The notes under the pieces were generated by a model that was not told the origin of the DNA, searched no databases, and was given only the letters and a program-made list of their open reading frames with translations. The translations under genes were made by a program, and so were the position numbers. Below are positions 8,112 through 17,848 of a stretch of DNA of 64,000 nt, piece by piece. The DNA comes from Homoserinibacter gongjuensis (GTDB lineage: Bacteria > Actinomycetota > Actinomycetes > Actinomycetales > Microbacteriaceae): NCBI RefSeq assembly GCF_030161875.1, contig NZ_BSVA01000001.1, forward strand, positions 2,170,001-2,234,000, written 5' to 3'. Position 1 is the first letter of the stretch, and each line of letters opens with the position of its first letter.

Positions 8112-9523
8112 TCACAGGGCCCAGGTGGGCACGATCCGGTTCGGGTCCAGCCCGCGGGCTCCGGGAGTGCCGGGGAGGATGGTCGCGAAGTCGAGGACCG
8201 CGGCGATGATCGCGGCCTGCCGGGTGAGGTTGAGCCCTTCCCAGGCGTCGCGTAGACCCGTGCCGTTGCCGATCAGCCCGTCCAGGGTGCTCGTGCCGGT
8301 CATCTGTGACAGTTGCCGTTCCGCGGTCTGGATGCGGCGCTCGATCGGTTCGCGGGCGCTCATCCACTCGGCGGTGGAGATCGACTTCGCCGACCACATC
8401 CCCGCGAGCTCCTCCATCTGCGCGCGGTCCCTGTCGAGCTCGGCAAGGGTTGCCGCGTAGCGTTCGTCAGCAGCCGCGCGGCCCGCAAGTGCGTCGGCCA
8501 TAGTGGGGCTGTCGAGGCGGATCAGGACTGCTTCCGCGATCCACTCCTCCAAAGGTGCGGCGACTACGGTGAGCTTCCCGCACCCACCATGGTCGGGACC
8601 AGACATGCAGACGTAGCGGCGGGTCTCGACCTTCCGGTCGTTGCGGACTGAGGAGAACAGCTTGTTGCCGCACTTCCCGCACCGCAGCAGACCCGACAGC
8701 AGATACCGGCGCGGGGTGCGGCGCCCGGTGACCTTCTTGCGGGCGAAAGCCGCGACCAACTGGTGATGCTGGGCGGGCGTGATGATCGCCGGCCACACCG
8801 CCTCGGCGACGACCTCTCCATGGTGGGCGCGGAGGCCGGCGTAACGGGGTTGATGAGGGTCGCACGCAGCACGCTTGTGTGCCACGGCTTCCCCGCGACG
8901 GACATGATGCCCTGCTCTTGCATCCAGTTCGTGAGAGACATCAGCGACTCGCCCGCGAGATACCGGGTGGCGAGGTCGCGGAACACCTCCGCTTCGGATT
9001 CGATCACGGTCACCCGATCTGCCGCGTAGGCAAACGGGCGGATCCCTCCGCCGCTGACCCGTCCCTGCTCGGCGTTCTGGCGTGCCTTGCTGCGCAGGCG
9101 GGCAGACTTCCGGGCGGATTCCTTCGCGGCGACGGCGCCCAGGATCCTCGCCATGAAGAGACCGTCGTCATTGCCCAAGTCGATGTCGGCGGTCACGGTG
9201 GCGAAGTGCGTCATCCCCGCTGTGTCGCACACCTGCATGAAGTGTTCCAACTCCACCGGGCGCCGGGTGAGCCGGTCGGTGTGGTACGCGATCACGGCAT
9301 CCCGACGACCCTCGGCGACGTCCTGCAACATGCGCTCGTACTGGGGCCGCGTCTTGCCTGAGTACGCGGAGATGTCATTGTCGACGTACTCCTCCGCGAC
9401 GGTCCAGCCGCGCTGCTCGGCAAGCTTCCGACACTCGGCGAGCTGCCGCTCAACCCCGAGACCTTCACCCGTCACATCGCGGGAGATACGTGCATAGATC
9501 GCCGCTGCGACCACCTTCGACAT
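8112..9523 (-). CDS. Large serine recombinase / integrase (one apparent frameshift)
   Basis: About 470 residues once repaired. N-terminal resolvase domain with the nucleophile in IYARIS (S14) and the AYHTDRLTRRP region; a recombinase domain in the middle; then a zinc-ribbon (RCGKCGNKLF followed by two further cysteines in MSGPDHGGCGK) and a coiled-coil tail. This is the architecture of integrases that recombine attP with attB. The frame breaks at 8846-8849 (C4 on the coding strand); one more C gives LINPRYAGLR. It starts 26 bases from the right att core and reads into the element, the usual position for a self-integrating enzyme. Confidence 0.88.
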
Positions 9524-9532
9524 GGGGTGAGA

Positions 9533-10782
9533 TTAGCAAGCAATCGCATCGTCGATGTCGGTGCGGCCGTTGTGGGCGTCCCAGTGGTCGATGTGGTGGG
9601 CTTCGCACCAGGATGATGGTCGCGCGCACATGATGCATCCGCCGTCGCGGGCGGCCATCGCGGTGCGTTGCTTCTGGGTGAAGAGGCGTTGCTCGCGGCC
9701 GAGGTTGAGGGCGCGTCCGTCGGTGGCGAACATGATCGGCACGGCGCCACTGCTGCAGATGTAGCGTTCGGCGGTAGCGATGGAGACGGCGTCGTGCTGG
9801 CCTTCGAAGTACGCGGCGCCCGCCCGGGTGCCGTCGGCGTCGGGTTGGGCTTCGAGGTCGGTCTGGGTGACGAGGATGCGCACGGCCGGTTTGCGGTCAC
9901 CCAGGAGTGTTCCGTCGTCGACGCGCGCACCGATGCGGATGAGTTCGACGAACACGTCGAGGGTGAGTTGCTCGGTGGTGCGCTCGTCGCGGACGATGTC
10001 TTCGGCGCGCTGGGCGGCATCCGGGTCGACGAAGCGGGGGCCGCCTCGGCGGGGGAGGTGGCGGCGTCGAATGTCGGCACGACGATCGCCGCGGATTCCG
10101 GGTCGAGCAGACCGTGGAAGCTGGTGGAGCCGTCTGGTTGCGTGCGGAACTTCAGGTACCGCTTGTCGCGCAGCGCGTTCTCGCGTGCCGGGATGCCGGC
10201 CAGGTCGAGCTCATCCCGCGCGCGGGCGGCCAGCGCGGCCAGGGTCTCGAGCGTCGACTGCGGTGCTGCCGCGATCAGCAGCTTCGCGGCGGCAGTGAGG
10301 TCGTCGTCTGCGGCGCCGTCGGCGGCTGCCGCGAGGCGGGTGCGGATGACCTCCGCGGCCCCGACCGAGATCGCGGCGGAGGCGACCGCATCCGCGATCA
10401 CCGTCTGCCAGCGCGGTGCCGGCGGCTGCGATGCCGAGTCGTCGCGTGTCGAGGTCGGCAGGAACTCGGCCGCCTTCACCAGCGTGTGAGCGTCACGGCG
10501 GGAGGTCGCAGTGACCTTCGCGATGAGATCCTCCGCCGACCGCACCCCGTTCGCCTGCGCGAGCCCCGCATGCCCCAGCTCGCGGCGCGAGCGGTGGGCG
10601 ATCTCCCCGGCGAACGCCGCGGCCACCGCATCCACCCGCCGCCGCAGCTCCGCGACCGCACGCTGCCCATCCAGCAGCTCCGCATCCGTGAACCCCGCCA
10701 CCGCGGGCACCGCGAAGGGTGCCGCAGCATCGCCCAGAGCGGCGAGGAAGGTGGGGAACGAGGGCATGCTTGATTCTCCCAT
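9533..10782 (-). pseudogene. DUF222/HNH endonuclease (13E12 type), C-terminus displaced by integrated element
   Basis: DUF222 region first (TDAELLDGQRAVAELRRRVDA), then the start of an HNH domain (GGCIMCARPSSWCEAHHIDHWD). The frame runs into element DNA after NGRTDIDD and stops within three codons. The rest of the HNH domain is at 5346-5522. A second lesion at the G5 run 10036-10040 is the common single-base type; an added C on the coding strand gives AAPRFVDPDA. Start is ATG 10782 or 10767. A LexA box overlaps the upstream side. Without its last HNH residues the protein is probably inactive while the element is integrated. Confidence 0.85.
9549..9556. other. Attachment site, right end (8-bp core)
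   Basis: Second copy of TCGTCGAT. To its left is element sequence AGATTAGCAAGCAATCG-CA, the other inferred attP arm; to its right is HNH-gene sequence. Confidence 0.75.
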
Positions 10783-10786
10783 GAAA

Positions 10787-10802
10787 TCGAACGCATATTC
10801 GA
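10787..10802. promoter_or_regulatory. LexA (SOS) box upstream of HNH gene
   Basis: TCGAACGCATATTCGA matches the actinobacterial SOS consensus TCGAAC-N4-GTTCGA at 11 of 12 defined positions when read on either strand. It lies just upstream of the start at 10782. Several 13E12-type genes of mycobacteria are LexA-controlled, which supports the call. Confidence 0.65.
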
Positions 10803-10965
10803 AAGTCGTGGAGAAGTCGCACGCGCGAGGGCTGTGAGCGACAGGAGGCGCCGCATTGCACTCGGCGCGCCTCCCGCCCCCATAACTCCCGCGAGCCGCC
10901 CCGTCAACGGGCTGGGCGCATCCGCTCGTTTCGCGTCGGATGGTGGTGAGACGAAGGAGACCCCT

Positions 10966-11421
10966 ATGACGCAGATCACCGAAAGCATCGACGTCGACGT
11001 TCCCGTCACGACGGCCTACAACCAGTGGACCCAGTTCGAGTCGTTCCCGCACTTCCTCGACGAGGTCGAGTCGATCACCCAGCAGGACGACACCCACGTG
11101 CACTGGAAGGTGAAGGTGGGCGGCGCCGAGCGCGAGTTCGACACCGTCGTCACCGAGCAGCACCCGGATGAGCGCGTCGCATGGAAGAGCACCGGCGGTG
11201 ACACCCAGCACGCGGGCGTGGTGACCTTCCACAAGCTCAGCGACACGAGCACGCGCGTGACCGTGCAGCTCGACTGGGAGCCGGAGGGCGTGCTCGAGGT
11301 GCTCGGCTCGTGGGTCGGCGCCGGTTCGCACGCCGTGCGCAAGGACCTCAAGAACTTCAAGGAGTTCATCGAGAACGCCGGCGGCGAGACGGGTGCCTGG
11401 CGCGGCGACGTGCCGCGCTGA
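10966..11421 (+). CDS. SRPBCC (polyketide cyclase / START-like) family protein
   Basis: 151 residues with the helix-grip pattern of SRPBCC proteins: ITESIDVDVPVTTAYNQWTQ at the N-terminus, FPHFLDEVESI, and a long C-terminal helix (VRKDLKNFKEFIE). These small proteins bind hydrophobic ligands; the ligand is unknown. ATG follows GACGAAGGAGACCCCT. The stop is followed by a GC-rich palindrome before the convergent TetR gene. Confidence 0.85.
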   Translation: MTQITESIDVDVPVTTAYNQWTQFESFPHFLDEVESITQQDDTHVHWKVKVGGAEREFDTVVTEQHPDERVAWKSTGGDTQHAGVVTFHKLSDTSTRVTVQLDWEPEGVLEVLGSWVGAGSHAVRKDLKNFKEFIENAGGETGAWRGDVPR

Positions 11422-11454
11422 GCCGACTGACTCGGCACGGCTGAGCCCCCAGCT

Positions 11455-11471
11455 GGCCGGCTGAGCCGGCC
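11455..11471. terminator. Perfect 17-bp palindrome between convergent genes
   Basis: GGCCGGCT-G-AGCCGGCC, an 8-bp perfect stem set in a GGCTGAGCC-rich stretch between the SRPBCC stop (11421) and the TetR stop (11515). A bidirectional terminator is likely, although there is no T-tract. Confidence 0.4.
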
Positions 11472-11514
11472 CAGCCCCTGGCTGACCCCGCGGCCCGTCA
11501 CCCCGGATGCATCG

Positions 11515-12156
11515 TCATCCCCGGTGGCGGGCCGCCAGTCCGTCGAGCACCAGTTCCAGCCCGTGCTCAAACTCGTTCGCGTACGAGTAGTCGCGCCCGA
11601 TCACGAGCTCGGTCACGAACTCCACCATGTACGGGTACTGCTCCGCCGGCAACGCGAGCTCGGCCGCGAAGTCCTCGACGGTCTCATCGGCTTCGAACGG
11701 CAGCCGCTGCTCGGTGAGCACGAACCCGTACACGTAGGCGTCGAGCACCGAGAAGGCGTGCGCGGCGAGCTGGATGCTGAAGCCGTTGCGTCGCAGGCAT
11801 CCGATCACCGCGTTGTGGTGGGCGAGCACCGCGGGCCCCGGCGTTCGGCGCGACTCCACGAGCGCGAGCCCCCACGGGTGCGCTCCGAGCACCTCGCGCT
11901 GGGAGTGTGCGCGCTCGCTCATCGCCGTGCGCCATTCGCCGTCGAGCGAGGGCAGATGGATGCGCGCGAACACCCAGTCGGCGAGCTCGTCGAGCAGCTG
12001 CTCCTTGCCGGCGATGTGGTGGTAGAGCGACATCGCCTCCACGCCGAGCGCGCGGCCGACGGTGCGCATGCTCACGCCGTCGAGTCCGCTCGCATCGGCG
12101 ACGGCGGCGGCCGCATCCACGATGCGTTCGCGTGTGAGCGGGGCGCGTGGCGGCAT
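11515..12156 (-). CDS. TetR-family regulator with TetR_C (tetracycline-repressor-like) domain
   Basis: 213 residues. The helix-turn-helix spans about residues 23-46 (GLDGVSMRTVGRALGVEAMSLYHHI) and the rest is the ligand-binding domain. It is divergent from the oxidoreductase gene at 12234. The 77 bases between them hold two identical copies of CTTACAGGTGTAAG, so it most likely represses both itself and that gene. Confidence 0.88.
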   Translation of the reverse strand: MPPRAPLTRERIVDAAAAVADASGLDGVSMRTVGRALGVEAMSLYHHIAGKEQLLDELADWVFARIHLPSLDGEWRTAMSERAHSQREVLGAHPWGLALVESRRTPGPAVLAHHNAVIGCLRRNGFSIQLAAHAFSVLDAYVYGFVLTEQRLPFEADETVEDFAAELALPAEQYPYMVEFVTELVIGRDYSYANEFEHGLELVLDGLAARHRG

Positions 12157-12176
12157 CCGTCCTCCCGACTTGCGTT

Positions 12177-12190
12177 CTTACAGGTGTAAG
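12177..12190. promoter_or_regulatory. TetR operator, copy 1
   Basis: CTTACAGGTGTAAG, a near-palindrome (TTACA / TGTAA arms) 20 bases upstream of the TetR start. An identical copy begins 35 bases downstream. Confidence 0.65.
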
Positions 12191-12211
12191 GCTAGCGTAT
12201 CCGGCATCAGG

Positions 12212-12225
12212 CTTACAGGTGTAAG
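12212..12225. promoter_or_regulatory. TetR operator, copy 2, overlapping the ribosome-binding region of the oxidoreductase gene
   Basis: Identical CTTACAGGTGTAAG. Its last bases run into AAGGAG, the ribosome-binding site of the gene starting at 12234, so bound repressor would cover the start of the transcript. Confidence 0.65.
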
Positions 12226-12233
12226 GAGAGCGG

Positions 12234-13207
12234 ATGCGCGCCATCGTCGTCGAGAGCTACGGGCCCCCTGAGGTGGCCCGGGTTCGCGAGCTGCCCACCC
12301 CGGAACCGCGGGCGGGCGAGGTGCTCGTGCGCGTGCACGCGGCCGCCGTCACGAGCGGCGACGCCCGCATGCGCTCGGGCAGCTTCCCGCCCGGGTTCGC
12401 CGTTCCGGGCAAGCTCGCGATGGGCATCCGCGGGCCGCGGGTGCGCGTGCTCGGCGTGGTGTTCTCGGGCGAGGTCGCCGCGCTCGGCTCTGGCGTCGGC
12501 CATCTCGCCGTGGGGGAACGGGTCAGCGGCATGACGGGCGCCGCGTGCGGCGCACATGCGGAGTTCGTGCGGGTGAAGGCCGCGAAGGCGCTGCCGATGC
12601 CCTACGACCTCACGTATGACGCGGCCGCCGCGGTGCTGTTCGGCGGCAGCACGGCGCTCGACTTCCTCGTGACCAAGGCCGGGCTGGAGGCCCGCCTCGC
12701 CGCGAAACCCGACGCATCCGTGCTCGTGAACGGCGCCTCGGGCGCCGTCGGGGCCGCCGCCGTGCAGCTCGCCCGCCACCTGGGCGCGCGCGTCACGGGC
12801 GTCACGAGCGCCGCGAACGCCGAGTTCGTGCGCGGCCTCGGCGCCGAGCGCACGATCGACTACCGCGTCACCCCCGTCGACGCCCTCGCGGATGCGGGAG
12901 AGCGTTTCGACGTCGTGCTCGACACGGTCGGCAACCTCTCGGCAGCATCCGGACGCCGGCTGCTCGCCGACGGGGAGTGCTGCTGCTCGCGGTGGCGGGA
13001 CTCGGCGAGACGATCGCCGCGCGCGGCAACGTGAAGGCGGGGCCGGCATCCGAACGCCCCGAGCATCTCGCGCGCGTGCTGCAGTTCGCCGCCGACGGGG
13101 TGCTCAGCCCGCTCATCGAGGCGAGCTACCCGCTCGAGGCGGTCGCCGAGGCGTATGCGCGCATCGACTCGGGCCGCAAGGTCGGCAACATCGTGCTGCG
13201 GCCGTAG
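12234..13207 (+). CDS. Zinc-independent quinone-oxidoreductase-like NAD(P)-dependent dehydrogenase (one apparent frameshift)
   Basis: Medium-chain dehydrogenase fold: an N-terminal GroES-like domain (PEPRAGEVLVRVHAAAVTSG) followed by a Rossmann domain with VLVNGASGAVGAAAVQLA. The catalytic zinc ligands of true alcohol dehydrogenases are absent, as in quinone oxidoreductase-like members. The frame breaks at the G4 run 12972-12975; one added G gives ADGGVLLLAVAG and about 324 residues in total. It is controlled by the divergent TetR gene, so the enzyme may process the TetR ligand. Confidence 0.85.
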
Positions 13208-13217
13208 GCGGCGGCGG

Positions 13218-13925
13218 TCAGGCGGTCGGTGCGGGCGGTGCGGGCGTCGGTTCCGCAGCCGCCACCGGCGCCGCCGACGCTTCCGGCGTCAGAATGAGGT
13301 CGGCCCGCTCCGCGCTCGCCTCGATAAGGCGCGCATTGCGCTCGTCGACCGTCTCCACCCACGCCTCGGCCGCATCCCGCGTGCGCCCGAAGCGCATGTG
13401 CCGCTCCACGAGCCGCTCGACGCGCGTCGCCTGCGGGATCCGCAGGAACCAGGTCTCATCGAGCGCCGCCCGCACATCCGCCCATGCGCCCTCGTCGAGC
13501 AGCAGGTAGTTGCCCTCCACCACGACGATGTCGGCGTCGGCGGGCACCACGGTGCCGGCCGCGATGGGCTCCTCGATCGAGCGGTCGAAGGTGGGGGCGT
13601 AGACGTCGCCCGTGGCGGTGCGGATGCGGTGCAGCAGCGCCGCGAGCCCCTCGGCGTCGAAGGTGTCGGCGGCACCCTTGCGCTCGGCCTGCCCGAGCAG
13701 CCCGAGCACGTGCTGCGAGTAGTGGAACCCGTCCATCGGCACGAGCGCCGCGCAGGCCCCGAGCTCCGCGACAAGCGCTTCGGCGATGGTCGATTTGCCG
13801 GCCCCGGGCGCCCCGACGATGCCCAGCAGCACCCGGTGGCCGCGGTCGGATGCCAGCCGCCGCGCGCGGGCGGCTAGGTCGACCACGGTCGGAGGTGCGG
13901 CATCCGCGACGCCGTTGGGCAGCAT
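13218..13925 (-). CDS. Nucleoside/nucleotide kinase family protein (P-loop)
   Basis: 235 residues of the uridine-kinase / pantothenate-kinase-like P-loop family. Walker A is GAPGAGKST near residue 38; PMDGFHYS and the [13 protein letters not shown] motif near residue 120 are typical of phosphoribulokinase/uridine-kinase-like enzymes often annotated as fructose-transport or nucleoside kinases. The small-molecule substrate is not clear. It is divergent from gatB, with 60 bases between the starts, and ends with a Pro/Ala-rich tail. Confidence 0.82.
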   Translation of the reverse strand: MLPNGVADAAPPTVVDLAARARRLASDRGHRVLLGIVGAPGAGKSTIAEALVAELGACAALVPMDGFHYSQHVLGLLGQAERKGAADTFDAEGLAALLHRIRTATGDVYAPTFDRSIEEPIAAGTVVPADADIVVVEGNYLLLDEGAWADVRAALDETWFLRIPQATRVERLVERHMRFGRTRDAAEAWVETVDERNARLIEASAERADLILTPEASAAPVAAAEPTPAPPAPTA

Positions 13926-13985
13926 GCACCCACGATGCCAGCAGCGCGCCACGTGCGCCAACGCGGGCCGCCTAGGATTGAACCC

Positions 13986-15555
13986 ATGGCCAAGCCCGAC
14001 CTCATGGACTTCGACAAGGCGCTCGAACTGTTCGAGCCGGTGCTCGGATTCGAGGTGCACGTCGAGCTCTCGACCGCCACGAAGATGTTCAGTGACGCCC
14101 CGAACCCGGCAGCGCCCGGCGGCTTCGGCGCCGCCCCGAACACGCAGATCACGCCGCTGTGTCTGGGCCTGCCCGGCAGCCTGCCCGTGGTGAACGAGAA
14201 GGCGATCGAGTACTCGATCTCGCTCGGGCTCGCGCTCGGATGCCAGATCGCCCCGTCGAGCCGCTTCGCCCGCAAGAACTACTTCTACCCCGACCTCGCG
14301 AAGAACTACCAGATCAGCCAATACGACGAGCCGATCGCCTTCGAGGGTTCGCTCGTGATCGAGCTGGAGGACGGCACCTCGGTGACGATCCCGATCGAGC
14401 GCGCGCACATGGAGGAAGATGCCGGCAAGCTCACCCACATGGGCGGCGCGACCGGACGCATCCACGGCGCCGAGTACTCGCTCGTGGACTACAACCGCGC
14501 GGGCGTGCCGCTCGTGGAGATCGTGACGAAGCCGATCTTCGGCACCGAGCATCGCGCGCCCGAGGTGGGCAAGGCCTACGTGGCGACGATCCGCGAGATC
14601 GCACGCTCGCTCGGCATCTCGGAGGCGCGGATGGAGCGCGGCAACCTCCGCTGCGACGCGAACGTGTCGCTGCGCCCGCGCACCGCCCCGGCGGCCGAGC
14701 TGGCGGACGGCCACGACGCATCCGTCAACCCGCACCCCGAAGTGAAGCTCGGCATCCGCACCGAGACGAAGAACGTGAACTCGTTCCGCTCGGTGGAGCG
14801 CGCGGTGCGCTACGAGATCCAGCGCCAGGCGGCGATCCTCGCCGCGGGCGGCACGATCACGCAGGAGACGCGCCACTGGCACGAGGACCGCGGGGTCACC
14901 TCGGCCGGGCGCCCCAAGTCGGATGCGGACGACTACCGCTACTTCCCGGAGCCCGACCTGCTGCCGATCGAGCCGAGCCCCGAGCTCATCGAGCAGCTGC
15001 GCGCCGCCCTGCCGGAGTCGCCGGCCGTGCGTCGCCGTCGCCTGCAGGAGGCGTGGGGTTTCACCGACCTCGAGTTCCGCGATGTGAAGAACGCCGGACT
15101 GCTCGTCGAGGTGGAGGAGACGGTGGCCGCGGGTGCGGCGCCGGCTCAGGCCCGCAAGTGGTGGACAGGCGAGATCGCCCGCATCGCGAACACCCGCTCG
15201 GCCGAACCGGGCGAGCTGGTGTCGCCGCTGCACGTGTCGGAGCTCATCGCCCTCGTCGAGTCGGGCGACCTCACCGACCGCCTCGCCCGCCAGGTGCTGG
15301 AGGGCGTGATCGAGGGGGGGTCGACCGTCCGAGGTGGTCGAGAAGCGCGGCCTCAAGGTCGTGTCTGATGACGGCGCCCTTATCGCCGCGATCGACGAGG
15401 CGCTCGCCGCCCAGCCCGACGTGCTCGAGAAGATCCGCGACGGCAAGGTGCAGGCCGCCGGTGCCGTCATCGGCGCCGTCATGAAGGCCATGCGCGGGCA
15501 GGCGGATGCGGCGCGCGTGCGGGAGCTCGTTCTGGAGCGGGCGACGCAGGAATAG
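13986..15555 (+). CDS. gatB: Aspartyl/glutamyl-tRNA amidotransferase subunit B (one apparent frameshift)
   Basis: Subunit B of GatCAB, which converts Glu-tRNA(Gln) or Asp-tRNA(Asn) to the amidated form. The signature [18 protein letters not shown] near residue 21 and [14 protein letters not shown] are clear, and the C-terminal tRNA-binding (YqeY-like) domain is present. The frame breaks in the G7 run 15314-15320; G8 gives [16 protein letters not shown] and about 522 residues, close to normal length. An essential gene broken this way argues for sequencing error. The C-terminus has a four-residue insertion (VIGA) compared with the partial second copy at 17849, so the two ends are diverged rather than recent copies. 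Confidence 0.92.
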
Positions 15556-15560
15556 TGCGG

Positions 15561-15746
15561 ATGGCGCTCGTGAGGAAGTGTGGCTCCTCGTGGGCGCGGC
15601 GATCGTATTCGCGGTCGGGCTGGGTGCTCGTCGTGGTCGGGCTAGTGCTCGCGGCCGGGCGGGTCGGATTTCGGCTTGGCCGACGCCGTGCGCTGAGACC
15701 TCACCCGGATGAAGCGGGTTACCTGCGAGTGCACCTCGTGTCCTGA
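15561..15746 (+). pseudogene. Remnant of small two-helix membrane protein
   Basis: Just behind gatB. The readable end VLVVVGLVLAAGRVGFRLGRR resembles the second membrane helix and tail of the small proteins at 29590 and 29884. The upstream helix (WLLVGAAIVFAVGL) is in another frame and the extracellular part is missing. It could be a decayed copy; the short length makes this tentative. Confidence 0.35.
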
Positions 15747-15788
15747 CGCGAAAATACAACGGCCGTACTGCCACGCATCACCTCTCGC

Positions 15789-16744
15789 CTAATCGAAGTG
15801 GAGCGCGAGATCTGCAGCGAGCCGAGAAGCGCGATTGATGGAGGCATCGGTGAGGCCCGTGCTGTCGGTTAGGACTCGGAGTTTCTCTCGCTCGAGATGA
15901 GAGCGGACGATCGAATGGACGTCGTCGTGGAGCAAGGTGATGTCGACCTGGACACCTCCAAAGGTGACGCCGTTTGCATTCGATACGAGGAATGGTGAGT
16001 CGCTTCCGTCGAACGCATCCACGAGGGCGGCATCGTCGGTGACAAAGGCAATCGGCAGCGGCCGGATGCCTTGCATGGCTGGCGCCGACAGAATGAGCGG
16101 TATCCGCGTGTACATCAGGTCCCATGTGGCCCCCAAAGCGCGTCCGCGAGACCGCGTGAACGACCGAGCTTGAGCAAGCGCGCGGCCTTTCCGGGTTGAT
16201 CGCCGCGTCCGGCAAGGAGCTTGAATCCAACCCACGCCTCATGGCTGGGTGACAGTTGCAGATCCGACTGCAGCCAACTCGCGAAACGTTCCACGCGCTC
16301 TCGACGTGCAATCGACTGGTCTCGATAGAGCTTTGCCGCCATCAAGAGTGTCGCGTACGAGATCATGAACCACGCCCGGAATGGGTCGGGAGTGTAGGGA
16401 ATGTCATCAGGCTCGGAGCCGATCACCAAACCTCCACTCTGCCCTCCGCTCAATAGGTGCAGCAGGTAGTCCGGCACCTGGGTGAGATACACGGATGCGA
16501 CGTCGGTGCGAGCGTTGTAGCGATCCACGTTGTACGCACCTGCCGTGCGCCGCGTTTCGGCTTCCGCAGCTGCGATTGCCCCCATAACCACTGTGCCTCG
16601 GCGCATGCCCAGCGCGAGTTGCCGTAGTCGCTCACTCTCAGCCGAATTGAGGTTCAACGGCTCGAAACGTGCCTGCCTCCGATGAATGTGTTCGATGCGA
16701 GAACTGATGTTCCAGTCGAGCATTACTGTCCGCGCCATCGCCAA
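15789..16744 (-). CDS. PIN-like domain protein, candidate RNase (one apparent frameshift)
   Basis: About 318 residues after repair. An N-terminal acidic motif (TVMLDWNIS), a WDLMYTR motif and a late FVTDDAALVDAF motif are spaced as the acidic positions of PIN-like nucleases; no other family is recognised. The frame breaks at 16130-16134 (G5 on the coding strand); one added G gives ALWGATWDLMYT. Codon use is less GC-extreme than in flanking genes. It lies between two gatB 3' ends, so it is part of an inserted segment. A defence or toxin role is inference. Confidence 0.5.
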
Positions 16745-17035
16745 ACTGCCCCGCGGGAAGTCAAAGTAACCCCGTGTAGAACGGGCGACCGCCTGGGAAG
16801 TCGCACTAAGCGAGGGGAGGGGAACCCTACCGGAAGCCCGAATGCATTGACATTGCCTTCGTCGTCAACCTTCGGTCGCTTCATGCCCGTAGATTCTGCT
16901 TGGATCGGCTGACATTGGCCGCTGCCACATCTCCGCGGCCCCGATTGCGCAACCGAAGACTCCCGTCCAGCGGTGGCGTATCACCACAGATCAGGAGTCA
17001 CCCAACCCTCAGCAGTCCCAGTAGTTTGATTGGCC

Positions 17036-17800
17036 ATGACGAACGTGCCACGGTGCCGCAGTAGAGGTCGGAGTGGCCAACGGCCCAGTGACGATGCGCT
17101 TGCCGACTGGATCAGATACGTCGAGCAGGCGCTGCATCGCCCGACCTTCACGGTACGGCCTAAGTATGCGAAGGACTTCGAAGTCCTCTATGGAGTGATT
17201 CTCCAGTCCGCGCGGTACGGCATGGCCTTCCTGCAGCTCCGCGAGGCCGGTCTCCATCGCGAAGCGGAGGCCTTGGCAAGGGCCGCGATGGAGCATGCCA
17301 TTACCGCGCACTGGGTCTTCTTCACCGAAGGCGGTCGTGACCGGTTTGTGGTTGCGATCAACGCAGACTTTCGCAGGTACTACGAGGTGATGGCCGAGTG
17401 GCTCGAAGACTCAGCCCTGCAGAAGAAGGTTGAAGAGATCTCGGAATACCCCGGCAGGGGCATGCCCAGGTTCACCCAGATCATGAACGACTTCGGCGGA
17501 AGCTTCCTGACCACGGCATACAGGTCGCTCTCACTGAGCGTTCACCCCACTCATAACACAGTGCTCAAGTACCTCGAGCACAGCGACGGGGGAGTCGAAG
17601 TGCGAACCGAGGCGCGCGACGCGAACTCGTTCCCTGCGCTTTACTTGACCGCTATCAGTTCGATGCTCGCGCTCTCGTTGGTGGAGTTCATGATTGATCC
17701 GTCGCGTGCCGAGGAACTCCTCGACGATGCCTCTGAGCGCCTCCGCTTGCCGATCTTCATCCACGCAGAGCTGCCGGAAGGAAAGCGGCGAGCAATCTGA
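17036..17800 (+). CDS. DUF5677-like protein of unknown function
   Basis: 254 residues from ATG 17036 (a TTG six bases upstream is possible). All-helical pattern with LHREAEALARAAMEHAITAH, the region by which DUF5677-type proteins are recognised, then a conserved histidine region (SLSVHPTHN). The family has no established activity and is common in accessory and defence-rich regions. It is followed after 48 bases by a truncated gatB end. About 290 bases upstream (16745-17035) hold nothing I can identify. Confidence 0.55.
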   Translation: MTNVPRCRSRGRSGQRPSDDALADWIRYVEQALHRPTFTVRPKYAKDFEVLYGVILQSARYGMAFLQLREAGLHREAEALARAAMEHAITAHWVFFTEGGRDRFVVAINADFRRYYEVMAEWLEDSALQKKVEEISEYPGRGMPRFTQIMNDFGGSFLTTAYRSLSLSVHPTHNTVLKYLEHSDGGVEVRTEARDANSFPALYLTAISSMLALSLVEFMIDPSRAEELLDDASERLRLPIFIHAELPEGKRRAI

Positions 17801-17848
17801 CGCGACCGTGAGACCTTCCGGTCGCTCCTACTCGGGTCGGTAGCGACA

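Larger units (their letters stand above)
5515..9556. mobile_element. Integrated 4,034-bp serine-integrase element with HUH Rep (inserted in an HNH gene)
   Basis: The element is bounded by direct copies of TCGTCGAT (5515-5522 and 9549-9556) and splits a DUF222/HNH gene whose reading frame is restored when one copy is kept. It carries a large serine recombinase next to the right end, an HUH-type replication initiator, a small ORF, and a cargo gene pair next to the left end. Excision followed by rolling-circle replication of the circle is the likely lifestyle (inference from the gene set). No relaxase, capsid or conjugation gene is present. Confidence 0.85.
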
